A stretch of 64,000 nt of DNA from Nomia melanderi. Its lineage: Eukaryota; Arthropoda; Insecta; Hymenoptera; Halictidae. Location of the stretch: positions 5,270,001 through 5,334,000 of the forward strand of contig NC_135002.1 of NCBI RefSeq assembly GCF_051020985.1. The letters are read 5' to 3'. This document shows, piece by piece, positions 10,791 through 23,505 of the stretch. The position numbers and the translations under genes were made by a program. Every line of letters begins with the position of its first letter. Within the stretch, counting starts at the first letter, position 1. The notes under the pieces were generated by a model. The model was not told the DNA's origin. It saw only the letters and a list, made by a program, of their open reading frames with translations, and did no database searches.

Positions 10791-13700
10791 GATTCCGGCC
10801 AGCTTTTGTTTTTCAACGACTCCCTTCCTTCCCGCCACGCGAAAAGGGACCCGAGAGCGTTTCGAGCACCCTTCGCGACTGAAATCGAAGATTGAGCGCG
10901 GAAAAGAGGACTGGTGACACCTAATTCCTTTCTTGTTGATCGACTTCTTCCTTGGCTTTCGTTTAGCTTAAGAACGCGTTTGTTCCTCGGACTGAGAAGA
11001 AATAAGGGATGAGTTAGTAATTGCCGTACCAATAGGCTCAGTACGATCTAATTCCTTTCTCGAAGCGAGAAACTTTCCATCAACGTTTGCCCAGCCTCCT
11101 CTCGATAAATGAATATCAAGGAAGCAAATTACCCTAGCATGAGTCACCGACAAAAACGGTCAACTCGATAAACGTAACCATAACCAATGCCTCGATCAAA
11201 TTGAAAATTGGAATATTCTAAACGTTCGACGAGAATTCCCAGCGAAAGGGTCATTCAGTTAAGAGTTTTTCGAAGATACCGCAGGAGAGGCCCGTCCCCC
11301 TCTCTCCCGCAGGAACCTTTTTACCGAGCACTCCATTTCGCTCCAGTGTTTCCCATTTTCCTGGCTCCTTGTTATCAGTTTTTGCCCCTTTCTTCCCAAC
11401 GTCCGCTCGAAACGAGCCTCTCCTCTCTCCGAACACTCGCGGATGGCTTTCTCCCACCTCTCTCGCTCGCTCTCGGCTCCCTACTACCAGCTCGTTCGCG
11501 TTCTCTGTCTCGCTGTTGCGCGCGAGCGCGAGAGCGTTCACGGTGTCGTCGCTCCTGCGTTCCGGGGATCACGTAGCCAGGCATTGAAGTCTCTCGGCCA
11601 CGCACGGCCCGCAGGAACGCGCGGCCGAGAGAAGCTGATCCCACCTCGCCGCGTTTCGCGACTCGACTCTCAGCTGATTCCCCCGCGTTCCACGAGATTC
11701 CTGCTCGTTCCTTTTCCTGCGAACGATCGGGGATATCGACGCGATCCGGAGGCTCGTGGTTTGATTGAAAACAACCTCCAGCTGTACCTCGGCTTCTTCA
11801 TATTTCGTTTCTTCCGTGGGCTTCCTCGTTGTTTTCGGTCTTCCTCGTTTTATCGAGCATTCGTCGCGTAAAACGTAGCAAACGAATGTAAATGATCCGA
11901 CGTTCGCATATTTCTGTCGGACGATTGGCATTCGAATTTTCCTCGCGACTCATTGATATTCCATCAGTCAAGCTCCAAATTATATCGCTTCTATATTCTA
12001 TCATTATTCTTCGTTAGAAGAAAAAGATAGAAAACAAAGGCAGGCGCATAGCTTAGAATGCATCACATTCTCGGAACAATTTACCACATTCCCACGTAAT
12101 GAGAAAGTTCAACTCCATATTTTTCAAATGAAACCCTATAATTTCATATGCATCGATCGATAGCTTTACCTTGGACGGAAACTGTTAAGGTACTTAACTC
12201 TCCGAGCAATTAATTCCAATCTTCCTTCGTTCAAAGAACACGTCCAATTATCTCATCGTGCCCGAGCAATTCAAAAGTGAAAGGACTCAAACAGAGTCGG
12301 TCCAGAGGAGATTTTTCAGTCCGTCAGCTCGGACGCGAAATGTCGCGGCGTCCGCTGCCGCCGCTGCTTCCCTCTTTGTCCGGCGCAGATCACCAACTTC
12401 GGAAGTTTTACGAACGGCCGAGAAGATCCGAGAAGATCCCTCGTGATCGCTGAACGGCGACAGACGGTCGGAGCCAGGTCTCACAGCCCGGGGCCACTCG
12501 AGAACGAAAATAAGGCAGGATTCCGTGGCCCTCGGAGACTTTTGCCCGGCAATTTCCGCGCCGCGAATCTGGTTTCTCTCGAGACTTCTCCGCAGGACGG
12601 CACGGTAGAGCCATTGTTCTCTCGAGCGGTTCTCCACGAAATGCCATGCCGGTGGATCTCTCGACCGGCGTCCGCTTCTTGCGCTCTCGAGTTGCACGTG
12701 TCGATGCCGACAAGAAAATTTCGGGCTCGTACACGTCTGCGACGAGTCTTGTCGCTGTCGGAGGTCGGTGATTCCGCAACGCGGACCGTTTTCTATTAGT
12801 TCCGCGACACGCGGGGAACGTTATCCCAGCGGTACTTCCGCTCGCGTAGTCGTGGCTTGTTTTTGTCAAGGGCTTTGAACTGCTCGGGCACTGTATGCTA
12901 CTTTTATCTTTCGTTTTTGTACGGGTAGTGCGGACGATTCGAGCATCTGTTGTTTCAAATAGCTTTGAATATCGAGGAAAACGGCGATCGTACTGTTTTC
13001 TACAGTTGTTTCGAGATTTTCGGAAGTAATGCGTAGGATTTAAGTATTTGTGGCTTTGAAAGAGCATTTAATGTTAAGGAATAAAGTCAATCTACGTTGA
13101 TTTTTATTGCTGCTTTGAGATTTTCCAAAGGAATGTGTACGATTTGAGCATTTGATGATGGGGAGAGTATTGGATATTTAATAAAGAAAGGGTTCACTTG
13201 TTACTAGTTGGTCATTATATACGGCATAATTAATACAGAAGTTTCGCATTATAGCACCTGACGGGATTTTAGAACGATGCAAATAAGTTATATTAAACGA
13301 TAAACATGTCTCTTCAAAATTGTTTCATAGCAGAAGTTCGTAGAGCTGTGATACACACTTTGCTTCGCTGGAGATAATACTTGATAATACTTTACGAAGA
13401 AGGATGTAATAGATCCATAAACCTGTACTTTACATTAACGCAAAGAACTTAAGCTTCTCTGACACCTGCAAGCTTTCATTACTTTATCCTCCACGAACAT
13501 ATCACGAAAAATGAAGCAACTTCGATTCCATCGAACTGTCGATTCCCCTATATTTCGCTTATTTGCGCAACATTAACGAGAGAATTAAAGTATCACGAGA
13601 TACGCCGAGTCATCCATCCTTTCAATTTCACAAAATTACGAGGACGCTCCTGAATTATTCAGAAGAAGAAACAAGGAACAAGGAACAAAAGTCGAGCATT

Positions 13701-14829
13701 CCGCTCTTAGTATAATAGTATCTCCATCGAATCTGCGATTTAATCTCTCGAATAATTCCAAGCATTCGTTCCCTGTTACAACTCGTCCCTAATCGCTCGA
13801 CGGTTTTCGCGAAACGATCAAAATTCCGTGAAAATCGCTGAGCATCAACGCCTCGGTGGCTCAGCCGCGCGATGAAAAATATAATAAGAGATCGATTAAA
13901 CGATTCCTGCGTGTAAAGTGCGTTCTGCCCACGCGTCCGTGGATGCGCACGATTTTCATCGGTGGCCATCAAGCTCACGAGGCGTGACGATGGCGTCGAT
14001 TGGCCAGGAATTTCGCGTTAATTCCGGCGAATAATTACCGGCGTTTCGTTCGTCCGAATTCAAGCCCGTAACCGCGTTTTTTCTTCTGCCCGTCCCCGCC
14101 GCTCGCCATTGTTGCGCGACGTTTCGTAATGTCGCGGTCGAATTCACGCGCCGCGCCGTTCACGGGAGGGGAAAGGGGCGGATAGAAATTCGCCGGTCGA
14201 GGATTCCGCGTCGAAAACTCGCGGAACACGTGGGACACGTCGGGAAGAACGCGGCGAAAATCAGCCGGCCCGTTCAATAACGAGCGGATTACGTAAACGA
14301 TGCGCGAAAGATCGTCGCGAAGGTTGCATAATCGAGCTGCGCAATTAAAACCCGTCGGCTCGACCGCGAGCGCATCCGAACGCCGCGATAATTCCTCGAT
14401 CTCGAAGGAACATACGGCCGCGAGAATGCCCGCAAGAAAATGTTCTGCGCAACGCTCCTTCAATTAATTAAGACACGAATTGCACTATTTCCGCGCACGA
14501 AGCCGGGGAAAAGTGTGTCAACGAAACTGCACGATATTTTCTGCACGGACTTATACGGGAAGAAAGTTGCGGCTTTTTTGAAACTCCGGGCGATTTCTAA
14601 GTGCGATCTTCCGATGTGTAGTTACATCGTGATTGCTATTTTCGAATGAAAATCTCGTACCATTGCACGTCGTCGTACAATACTCTAATAACGAACAAAT
14701 CTCTGTTATTCGAGTAACCAGACTATTAACAGACTCATCACTTATCCTCTCCCAAATAACCAAACTTTAGAGGAATCCTGCAAAGCTCCAATCTACTCTT
14801 CGAAATCTAGTTTTCAACATCCTCGTCAA
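10791..14829. other. No supported gene
   Basis: CT-rich to 11.85 kb, AT-rich around 11.9-12.25 and 12.9-13.9 kb, CpG-rich around 12.3-12.85 and 13.95-14.45 kb. Long minus-strand frames at 14.0-14.46 kb lack splice or codon support. Confidence 0.45.
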
Positions 14830-15055
14830 TTAACACGTTGAGTGCCGATTTAGCCGAGAGAAGTATGCAAAATAATAATGTAGCATCAACTTACATAATT
14901 GAATTACATTATTATTACAGGTTTATCTTGAATGTTACTGCATTAGCTAGCATCATTTATAATACAGAAAATTTTTCAAATAACCATAGTTTAATCGAAT
15001 GAATAATTCGACTTGGTTGAGGTCACCGGTGACCCCACAGAATCCGACGTGTTAA
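14830..15055. mobile_element. TTAA-flanked MITE (family D), copy 1
   Basis: Ends TTAACACGTTGAGTGCCG and, on the right, CCGACGTGTTAA. The right half (ataatacagaaaatttttca... to ggtcaccggtgacc) matches the copy at 50.5-50.8 kb over about 110 bp. Confidence 0.75.
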
Positions 15056-15939
15056 AGACGAAACTCATAAGTTCGAAAATAAAGTGAAGGCAATAAATGG
15101 CCGACGTCAGAGCTTCAGTTTCATTCGGTTTCACGGATTCGTAAGCACCCCGTCCACGTCCATTTGCCTTTGTATGCCGGCCGGAAGAGCGACTTAAACA
15201 TTTCATTACTAGGTCGAAATCTTTTCGAGCACGGTGGGTGAATGGCTGCCGGCAACGGGGGACAAGTGTACAGCGTTTAGAGTGGCCGGGTCAAGCGGGA
15301 CCACGGGCATATTTCAATTTTCCGCCACGCGGAGGATCCGTTCGGCGGGCAAGTCGAGCTGAAATCGCGACACGTCCTGGCTGCGCCGCTCGGCCGACAG
15401 GTGAGGAGAAACGTCGAACCGGAGCACTCGATTCTCGTTCGTTCGCGAGTAGGACAGTAGGTCGTGATATTAGAGACTCAAAGCAGCCGCGTTCCGCGAG
15501 AACCTTAATTCCTTCCTCTTCCGCTGCCTCCATTTCGCCTCGATTGACGCGGCTTCCGCTCGGACTATCGCGCCGATGCTTCGGACCGGTTTTCTCCGGC
15601 GAAAAACTCTTTTGTGGTGGATTGAAAAAAGAAGTTGGATTGATATCGGAAACGAATGAGTCCTGGCAGACGAGACGTCGAGACAACTTCGCGTTTTAGA
15701 GGTTTCTGTTAATGGAGGAACGTATGGAACTTTGTCCACGCGGAGAATTGAGTGTAGAGAGGAAATGACGCGAGTGAGCGGAAAAGAATCATTTTAGAAA
15801 TCGAAGGTAGAGTTTGGTTAAATCTTGAGTTGTCAAGCTTGGGTTATTTGAGATTTAATTGAAGGTTTCTGATCGGTTTTGGGAAATTTTCGGTTTGAGA
15901 GCTTTAGTTTTAGAGATATTTTAAATCTATATGTTGAAA

Positions 15940-16385
15940 CGGGATATTTAAATTATTTGAAATATTCCAAATTTTTAGGTTCGTACAGGGCATCTGGAAT
16001 ATTAGAAATTTTTCAAATTTTTGTAGTGTAACAGCATATTTAAAATATTTGAAACACTTCAAATTTATATATTCAAACAAAACATCTAGAATATTAGAAA
16101 TTTTTCAAATTTTTATAGTGTAACAGCATATTTAAAATATTTGAAACACTTCGAATTTGCGTATTCAAACAAAACATCTAGAATATTAGAAATATTTCAA
16201 ATTTTTATATTCGGACAGGACATCTAGAATATTAGAAAAATTTCAAATTTCTATATTGTAACCGCATATTTAAAATATTTGAAACACTTCGAGTTTGTGT
16301 ATTCAAACAGGACATCTAGAATATTAGAAACATTTCAAATGTTTATACTCGAACAGTATATGTAAAATATGTGAAACATTGAAAA
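15940..16385 (+). repeat. AT-rich 46/92 bp tandem repeat
   Basis: CATCTAGAATATTAGAAA starts at 15991, 16083, 16175, 16221 and 16313 (steps 92, 92, 46, 92), so a 46 bp ancestral unit has formed a 92 bp dimer. Confidence 0.85.
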
Positions 16386-16966
16386 TCCACGAGTCCGAAT
16401 TTATCAGCATCATCCCTTAGCGCGTCCCTCCTGTCCGCGTGCGCACAAAAATAGTAGCACCATGGAAACGTTAATAACTTCGGGCAAAATCAATCGACCA
16501 GCTGCAGGACATTTCATTTCTGTTGGCTCGGGTCGGATGAGCATCGCTCGGGTCGACCGGCAAGCAGAAAGGTCGGCAAATAGAATCTCCGCGCGAGGAT
16601 TTCGTGTTCCGCCGGGGGCAGGAAGGGAAGAAAGGGAAAAAAGAGGACCTGGTCGCTTTTCCCGAGCGAATTTGCCCTCCGGTCGAGCGTGAGATCGCGC
16701 GGGATGAAAGGAGACGGAGAAAGGAGCCCGGGGTTCCTTGTTTACGGCGAATCCCGGACGCTCGTGGAACCCAAGGCAAATGACGCAATACGAAAGACTT
16801 CCAGCCGGACCTTTTGCTTCCGCGATTCGGAACCTGTCCCCCCGCGATGCGGCGAAAACAAGCCGCGAATCGCTGAAATCTTATGATTCATGACTCGTGC
16901 ATACCTACGAGAAGATTCATCCCGGGAATAGGTAGAAGAATACGAGTCGACCGAGAGCCGATGCGG

Positions 16967-17133
16967 TTAACACATTGTGTACCGGATAATTTTCAGAAAA
17001 CTGAATTTTGCGAAAAACTCAGATACCATATCGTTGTGTAATATATTTTAAATAGATAATCAATTCGAATTAAATTTTATATTTTTTTCAATGCTGTGGT
17101 AATTAGCGAAGTTGCATAGCTAAGTGTCTTTAA
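16967..17133 (+). mobile_element. TTAA-flanked repeat (family E), copy 1, internally deleted
   Basis: Starts TTAACACATTGTGTACCG and ends GTGTCTTTAA. It lacks about 46 bp present in copies at 17301 and 43206, but keeps the full right end. Its segment atattttaaatagataatc is the empty site for the MITE nested in copy 3. Confidence 0.7.
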
Positions 17134-17300
17134 TGGCATTAAATGAGAAATGCTATAACATTTCTTCGATCTTTTGTTTTCCTTCTTAGTACAAAATTTA
17201 GTGTGGAAAATCGAATAATTTTAGGGTAGTTTCTTTAAGATTCATTAAAATATTTAATATCATAATTGGTACAATATTAGAGCTTATAGAGTTCAAAAAG

Positions 17301-17450
17301 TTAACACATTGCGTACCAGCTAATTTTTAGAAAACTGAATTTTGCGGATGGCAATTTTCACTGAGGTCAACCTATATCACTATACATAGAAAAACTCACA
17401 TATCATATTGTTGTGTAATATATTTTAAATCGATAATCAATTCGAATTAA
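17301..17450 (+). mobile_element. TTAA-flanked repeat (family E), copy 2, right-truncated
   Basis: Starts TTAACACATTGCGTACCAGC and follows copy 1 and copy 3 until ttcgaattaa, after which it diverges. Lies 168 bp from copy 1 in the same orientation, so the two may stem from a local duplication. Confidence 0.65.
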
Positions 17451-17853
17451 TGAAAAATGGGGAGATTAAGCTTCACATAATACATCGACGCGTAAAATAT
17501 CAAAATCACGCTATCAACGCTAAATCTACCGAGCAGTTAAATTCTCTTTCCGAAATTCCTCTATAGAAACTTCAAGAGTGCATTTATCGAGATTGATTTA
17601 CAATTCAGTTTGCGTATCGCTGAATCAATTTCTTTAATAATTTCTCAGGGAAACGTCTGTTATCTTGTTAACTCTAATCAGACCACTGACTTTGAGTCAC
17701 ATTTGATCTTTTTAAATTTCTTGATTATTTCATATTGCATTTCCAAAAGTTTCCTTAAGCTTTTAAAGTTTGAGCCCTATAAACAAAAACATTTTAATCA
17801 TCCACGTCACGTCGTGGCATGATTCGTTATAGAAACACGTGGTACGATCAGGG

Positions 17854-18269
17854 TTAACCCTTTGCACTCGGAAGTTTTTCATTAGAAATATTTTAACGTT
17901 TTCCGATGCGATAGAGAGCATATTTTGTGAAACTAACTCGACGAGAAATCACACTTACATCGAGGGGCAAAGCTATTTTGTTTGAATATTTCTCAAATTG
18001 ATGCATTGTATGAAGTTTCATATTAACTATCCAATTTTATAGTTATACTGTATGAAATCAATTGGTGAGTGAGAGATAGTAAAGTTATAAAACATGATAC
18101 TTGATGTTAAACTTTGTATAATGCCTCGATACATGAAACATTAGAATAAATATCTTTGTCCCTCAATATACTCCTAATTCCCTTCGAGTTATCTTCAAAG
18201 AATATCGTCTTCGTCTGGTCAAAAAATGTTAAATATTTCTAGTGCGAAACTTCCGAGTGCAAGGGTTAA
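17854..18269. mobile_element. TTAA-flanked MITE (family G) with about 43 bp inverted ends
   Basis: TTAA, then CCCTTTGCACTCGGAAGT; the right end is ACTTCCGAGTGCAAGGG then TTAA. Similarity of the arms continues to about 43 bp. The inner DNA is AT-rich. Confidence 0.88.
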
Positions 18270-18338
18270 TAATTATAAAATAAGGAGATCAGGGATAGGC
18301 GATTCGACCCGTCCAGTAGCATTAGTGTTAATCTTTAC

Positions 18339-18431
18339 CTGCAAAAGAGAACGGACAACCTGATCCTCCCCAGGACGCAGAGCCAGCAGGCCCTGCACGG
18401 TTGGCAGCGTGTCCAGTCCGCGTCGATCATG
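18339..18431 (-). CDS. Candidate 93 bp exon, strand ambiguous
   Basis: On the minus strand an acceptor with a T-tract (gtttttctgatcgag) and a strong donor (TTTTGCAG|GTAAAG) bound 31 codons in phase 0-0, starting HDRRGLDTLPTVQGLLALRP. This phase would fit the minus-strand gene. The same DNA is also open on the plus strand from about 18293 to a GACG|GTAAAG donor at 18474, in a frame containing ALHGWQRVQSASIMLDQKNM with a textbook position-specific GC pattern but a poor acceptor. One of the two may be coding; both cannot be judged by eye. Confidence 0.28.
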
Positions 18432-18474
18432 CTCGATCAGAAAAACATGCCGGTTCAGGCGCGCAGGCGAGACG

Positions 18475-19864
18475 GTAAAGCACGACACCCGCGATAAGAG
18501 GATCAGGGGACGCGGACGAACGAACCGCGGAAATAAAAACACGGGGACGGACACGGGGGACGAAAATTGTTGACACGACGCGCGCACCGTATGAACTGGT
18601 GCGCCTGGAATGTCGTTTATCGGTCTCGGCACCTGATATCGAAAGCTTATCTCCCGCGTCTCGTTCCTCCTCTGTGTGCATACGCCTCGCCTATCTTTTC
18701 CCCAAAGCGGGCCGCGTCTACGTGTACACCGTCGCGTTGTCTACGTGTCCGCCGGAGCCACTCCAGAAATCGTCTCGCGGCGACGAGCGGAATCGATTTC
18801 CGCGATCCGACGAGACGGATCAGCTCCGGAACGCGTCGACACGCTCCGTTCTGTCTTCCTCTGATGCCTTTTTTCCTGTCCTCCGTTTCGACTGTCGGCG
18901 AATCCGCTTGACGTGCCGCGGTCGTGTCTACGCGATCGACTACGGTACGCTCGGGACGATAGTGGTTCTCAGTTCGCTGGGATGAGAGGAGAATGCGAGG
19001 GAATGCTCCACTTTTCATCGCTGATTTCAGGATAAAATCGCTGTGACACCATTGAGAATTGATAGTTCGAGAACTGGTTTTCGGACGGGTGACAGTTGGA
19101 AGGTTTGGGATGGAAAGTGCGTTGGTATCTGTCCATGTCGTTTTGCTGATCTTTGTTTCGGGTGTTGATCTTGTAGAGAGTTGGTATGAGCTTCGCTTTA
19201 AGTGAATCGTCTGATTTAGTTTGTTATTGGCTAGGTAACCGTACTAATTCTACGAGGACTATTTCGAGTTCGCTCGAAAGCGCACCGTGAACGCGTAAGA
19301 ATCCGCAGTCCAACCGATCGCGATCGCTTTTCCCTCGGCCGGGAGGCCAATCAGGAGATAACGGGACAGATTCGAATGAAATTCGTATTAAACGATCGTT
19401 AACTAATTAATCGACGGCCGAACGAACCGGTTAACCGTAAAATTTCGAGCGAAATCCCGCCGGTATCTGGTAAACACCTTGATCCGGTGATCTCGTTGGA
19501 GGGGGTGCGCGGCCGAGCCGCGTGTTTTTAATGAAAGATAAAAAGATCGGGCCCGAACGAACGGGTTTCTCGACTGGTCTGCCGGCGATAAGGCGGATCG
19601 TTCCCCCGTCGATCGGCCGGCGCCTTCGGAGCACGCACGTGGCCGATCGAATTCTGTGTTTGCAGGGAACACACGGTGTGCGTGCACACCTGACAGGGCA
19701 AACAGCGTGGCCGATCGGTCGTGCACGCGATAGACGCAACCCCATCGACGATGAGTCACCCGGCCAATAATGGGAACCATCATGGCGGACCGCGCGACCT
19801 TCTCCGATGAGGCGCGCGACGGAAATGGGGAATCTCCGAACGGGGACGCTACTCGGACGACGCA
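18475..19864. other. No supported gene
   Basis: GC-rich DNA at 18.45-18.96 and 19.25-19.86 kb with AT-richer DNA between; nothing convincing. Confidence 0.45.
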
Positions 19865-20268
19865 TTAACCCTTTGGCGCTTCTACGTCGAATGTCACTCG
19901 ACACCGGTTTTATTCACCGGTGTGCTCCTTTGTCGAGATATTTTTCAAATACATCGCATTATTGTGTTATCTTCGATATTATCGGTGAAAAGGATTGTTT
20001 ACACTGTTCTCTGCGAATTGTTTTTCAAAATGCATTTTAAATCGGACATTAATACAGAATTATCGAGGTAAACGCAAAAGAAATTCGAAGCGGAAATTTA
20101 ATTTCCTGAATGAAACGATGAATATTTGAAAACATTACTGTATAACAACGCTACTTATTGACATTCAGCAAAATAATAACAATGGAATTCAATTAAATTA
20201 TTTAATATTGTATTTTCTTTATTTCGCATATTCTGCACGTTAAAATCGTATGACATTCAACGCGTTGA
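19865..20268. mobile_element. TTAA-flanked element (family B), abutting another left end
   Basis: Left end TTAACCCTTTGGCGC leads to CGTCGAATGTCACTCG; the right end carries the inverted partner ATGACATTCAACGCG before TTGA. Directly at 20265 a family A left end (TTGACCCTTTGCGGACGAAG) begins, so two insertions share or adjoin one target. The family A right end is not found. Confidence 0.55.
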
Positions 20269-20449
20269 CCCTTTGCGGACGAAGACTTTATAACCTTTTG
20301 CTCTTCAATGGCTACTCTCAGTGGCAATTTGATTTTTAATCTTCGAAATGTTGTTTTGTTATCAGTTATCGTAGTTGAGGATGCTAGAAGTTTTCTCAGG
20401 AACAGAGAAACTGAGAAGGTATAATTTTCTATGTAGATTTTCTGCTAGA

Positions 20450-20575
20450 CTGAGCTGCTTATCGTAAGTTTAAGATCTAAACGCAAGAAGAGAGCGATTC
20501 TAGGCACATTCCATGTCCACGTTTCCTCTGATCATTCTTTTTCTACGTTTAGATGTTAAACTTAAGATAGGCAGT
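20450..20575. repeat. Imperfect inverted repeat
   Basis: Arms near 20462-20490 (taagtttaagatctaaacg) and 20545-20575 (cgtttagatgttaaacttaag) are inverted copies. It lies within the remnant that starts at 20265 and may be its internal palindrome. Confidence 0.5.
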
Positions 20576-20636
20576 TATATTTAGCAGGAAATGTAAATAG
20601 AAAGTTGTAACTTTTCGGTTTGTTTTTGTTGCCGAG

Positions 20637-20754
20637 TGAACTTACGGGATTTCGATGTGCGTCGCGGGCAACGACGTCAACGAACGTGTCCGAGCGAAGT
20701 TTCAGCTGTCGCGTGACCCAGAATCTAATGAAATTCCCCCGTGTTTTCGGAACA
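20637..20754 (+). CDS. Candidate plus-strand exon
   Basis: A T-rich acceptor (gtttgtttttgttgccgag) and a strong donor (AACA|GTAAGTG) bound 118 bp. Two frames stay open: one from an ATG at 20655, reading MCVAGNDVNERVRAKFQLSR and giving a possible first coding exon, and one through the whole exon ending in phase 0. The ATG frame has the better third-position GC. No partner exon could be linked. Confidence 0.28.
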
Positions 20755-21082
20755 GTAAGTGTTTACGATGACGAACCCGCCGGCTGATCTTCAATCGGCG
20801 ATACGGAGCCCACGTGAGAAAAACGGGGTGTCCCAGAAAATGTTACGCAGGCCCCGATTACTCAGTTTCCGGTTATTGTTCTTACGGGGGAACAGGTTTA
20901 TTCGCTGAATAATGGCGGAACGGTATAGGTCACGATGAAATCGTGTTTTCGGTGGTCGAATTATCGTCCGCTGTGTTTTCCAAGGAACAACAAAAAATTT
21001 TGAAACACGTTACCTCTATAAAACCAAATTAACTCTCTTTTCATCTTAAAACAAATTACGTTCAAAATCAAACAAGTGAGTT

Positions 21083-21304
21083 TTAACACTAGAACTACCG
21101 AGCATTCGATACGATTGAAATGTAATCCGTATACAAATTGTAACAATAGATTGTCAGTTTTTTTAGACATTCATTATAGTATTCAAATGAAACTATTTAT
21201 TTTCAAGATCGTTTCAATTATTGAATGCTTCTAAGATATCAATAACTGCGAAACAGAAAAACTGAAACCAGTCATTTTTACTGATACCGTAATTCTAGTG
21301 TTAA
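21083..21304. mobile_element. TTAA-flanked MITE (family H), copy 1
   Basis: Left TTAACACTAGAACTACCG; right GGTAATTCTAGTGTTAA after one-base adjustment. Inner DNA AT-rich, noncoding. Shares its CACTAGA start with elements at 33475, 42521 and 59400. Confidence 0.8.
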
Positions 21305-22611
21305 ACTGATACGTTACTATAAGGAAACGATAACTAATATTACAGTAACGAAACGCCAGTTCTTTAGAGATAATTATTCAAAGGAAAACAAAGAAAAACG
21401 AAGAAAAAAAGAATTCCAAGCATAGAGATTCGGAACAACACGTTGTTGTAGTCTTCTAATCGTCTTGCAATATGCAAACTCAAAACTCATTTCGAAAATG
21501 AAGGACCATTGTCGAAAAAACCATGAGGGATTGTTATTTCTAGATATGTACTACGACATGCATGGGGTTTCATTAAAAAAACAGATTTTTCTGTCTGGCC
21601 CTCTCATTATTAGCTCACGTTGGGAAAGTCCCGTTTCACTTTCGTCGAACGAACAAGAGCGAACCCCAATTCGGTCTAGGGCCGACGGGCTTCCGGGCGT
21701 CAGGTGCGCGCCCCTGCGACTCGGTCGGCAGGAAACGCAGGTGTACAGCCGGTGGATCCACCCTACCTGGAGGTCAAAACCTAACCCGGACTACGACTAA
21801 GCCTAAAGCCTGTTCCACACTTGACACGCCGAACGACGCGTTAGAAAATAAAATAAGGGGATAATAAGACAGGCGCGTCTCGGGGAAAAATACAAATTGA
21901 CGTTGAAAGGCGCGTTCGAGAAGAGGATCTACGGAAAACGTGGAACCTGTGCGTGAAGGTGCACACAGCGACACAGCAACAGACGTAACGGAGAGAATCT
22001 GTTTTGTTTTCTTTAATGATACTTGAACTTTGAATTTGTAAACGTTTCGCAATCCCGCACAGATTTTCTTTTATAATTCATTACCGTTTGATTCGTAAGA
22101 TGACAATTATGAACACAGAAAGATTAATTCGGAATAATCGAAAAATGGCACAAAATTCGTAGAAAATGTTTACAAAAAATAATTTACAATACGCCAAATC
22201 GACTGAGACATGTTATTAAAGATAAAGGATATCCAGCAGAATATTAAAAACTTATATCAAAGATATTGTTTTATAATCAACAGTGAGATGAAATGTCCCG
22301 ATATCTTTGTGACGTAAAATTTGACATTTTAAACGTTTCCCTTTATATTAAAGTAACTACAAGTAATTTTTATATTACTTCTTTTGTTTATTTATTCCAA
22401 ATACAATGCTTCGTAGTCGAAATTATACTGGTGCAATATTTTTGTAACCGACTGTATATTACACGCATTTACTCTGCGGTCGACGTGCACTCGTTATTGG
22501 TTAATTTGACGACAGATTTTTCAAGCTAAATTCCATGGTTAACTGGTTAAAGCGTTGACTGGGGCCAACGGGCGACGTCCCGAGACTCCGGGGACGAGGG
22601 AAGCGGATCAC

Positions 22612-22641
22612 AATGGCGTCGGGTACAGGTAAACAGTCGCA
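22612..22641 (+). CDS. Possible first coding exon (ATG plus strong donor)
   Basis: An ATG in good initiation context (cacaATGG) opens ten codons, MASGTGKQSQ, that run straight into CAG|GTAAGCC. The preceding 60 bp are GC-rich and could be a leader. The stretch is too short to show codon bias and no in-phase second exon was found downstream. Confidence 0.18.
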
Positions 22642-23280
22642 GGTAAGCCCCGGTCGGCTTTTCCCGTAACGATTCCATTGAAACGGCCACCGTGGCTAGT
22701 AATGGGCTCGACGGCGGACGCTTTGAATCACCACGAATATATACGACGAAAGTTTCGCGGTGAATATCGTTCTTGGAACTCCGCGCCATTTAACCCGTTT
22801 CGCTGGCGCAGTTTTGACTGGCCCGGTTGGAAATCGGCGCTTCGCCAACGCGAAAACGTGGGACTGCGAACGCGCGAGGCACGGAGAATACAAACTTCGA
22901 TTTGATTTAAGGGCGACGTCGAAGTTTCTTGCGCGGAATTAACTTCGAGAGGGCAATTTCTATTCGTCGCTTTCGCATTAGAGTCTGGAACTCAATTCCC
23001 TTTTTCCGTGAAATTAATCATACGAAGACGAGGACGTTTGTAATGGGTCGTACAATGCGATAGGACTTTGGGTAACTCTGTTGTTGCCATTTTTGAGAGC
23101 AATCAGCAAGCAACGATTTTCATTGTTGATATGTTTCAATGTAGAATATTTTTAATAATGGTAGAATGATGTTGACGAGTGTGATATTTAAGATTGAGTC
23201 GAACGAATTAAAAGGCGCACGATTCGAAACGCGAAGCGAACATAGAATACCGTCGCGAATCACGAAGGCGGCGATCGATC

Positions 23281-23505
23281 ATGGCAATAGCGAAAATTAT
23301 GCAATTGCCAAAACTTGTACGTGAGACAATTTCACCTTGGAAGGTTCGACGGCGTCTCGTGTTCAAGGAGTCCGAACGTTTCAAGGCCCTCGAGACCCTC
23401 GGAACGACCGAGAGTCCTTTGAGACCAAGAATTTTCGAGATGGCGGTGCACGGCCTTTCAAGAATTTTTGAGCGATTCGAATCGTCGCGTGACCGAACTG
23501 CTTGA
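23281..23505 (+). CDS. Possible small ORF, 74 codons
   Basis: An ATG in fair context (gatcATGG) opens a frame starting MAIAKIMQLPKLVRETISPW and ending at TGA. Amino-acid make-up is protein-like, basic and helix-prone. There is no promoter or polyadenylation signal that I can tie to it, and frames of this length occur by chance in this window. Confidence 0.17.
   Translation: MAIAKIMQLPKLVRETISPWKVRRRLVFKESERFKALETLGTTESPLRPRIFEMAVHGLSRIFERFESSRDRTA

Noticed and set aside
10020..10895. Longest open frame in the window, 291 codons on the plus strand
   Set aside because: It lies in the CT-rich degenerate array; the frame is Ser/Leu/Phe/Arg-rich by composition, all three plus frames are open in parts, and it has no start context or splice support.
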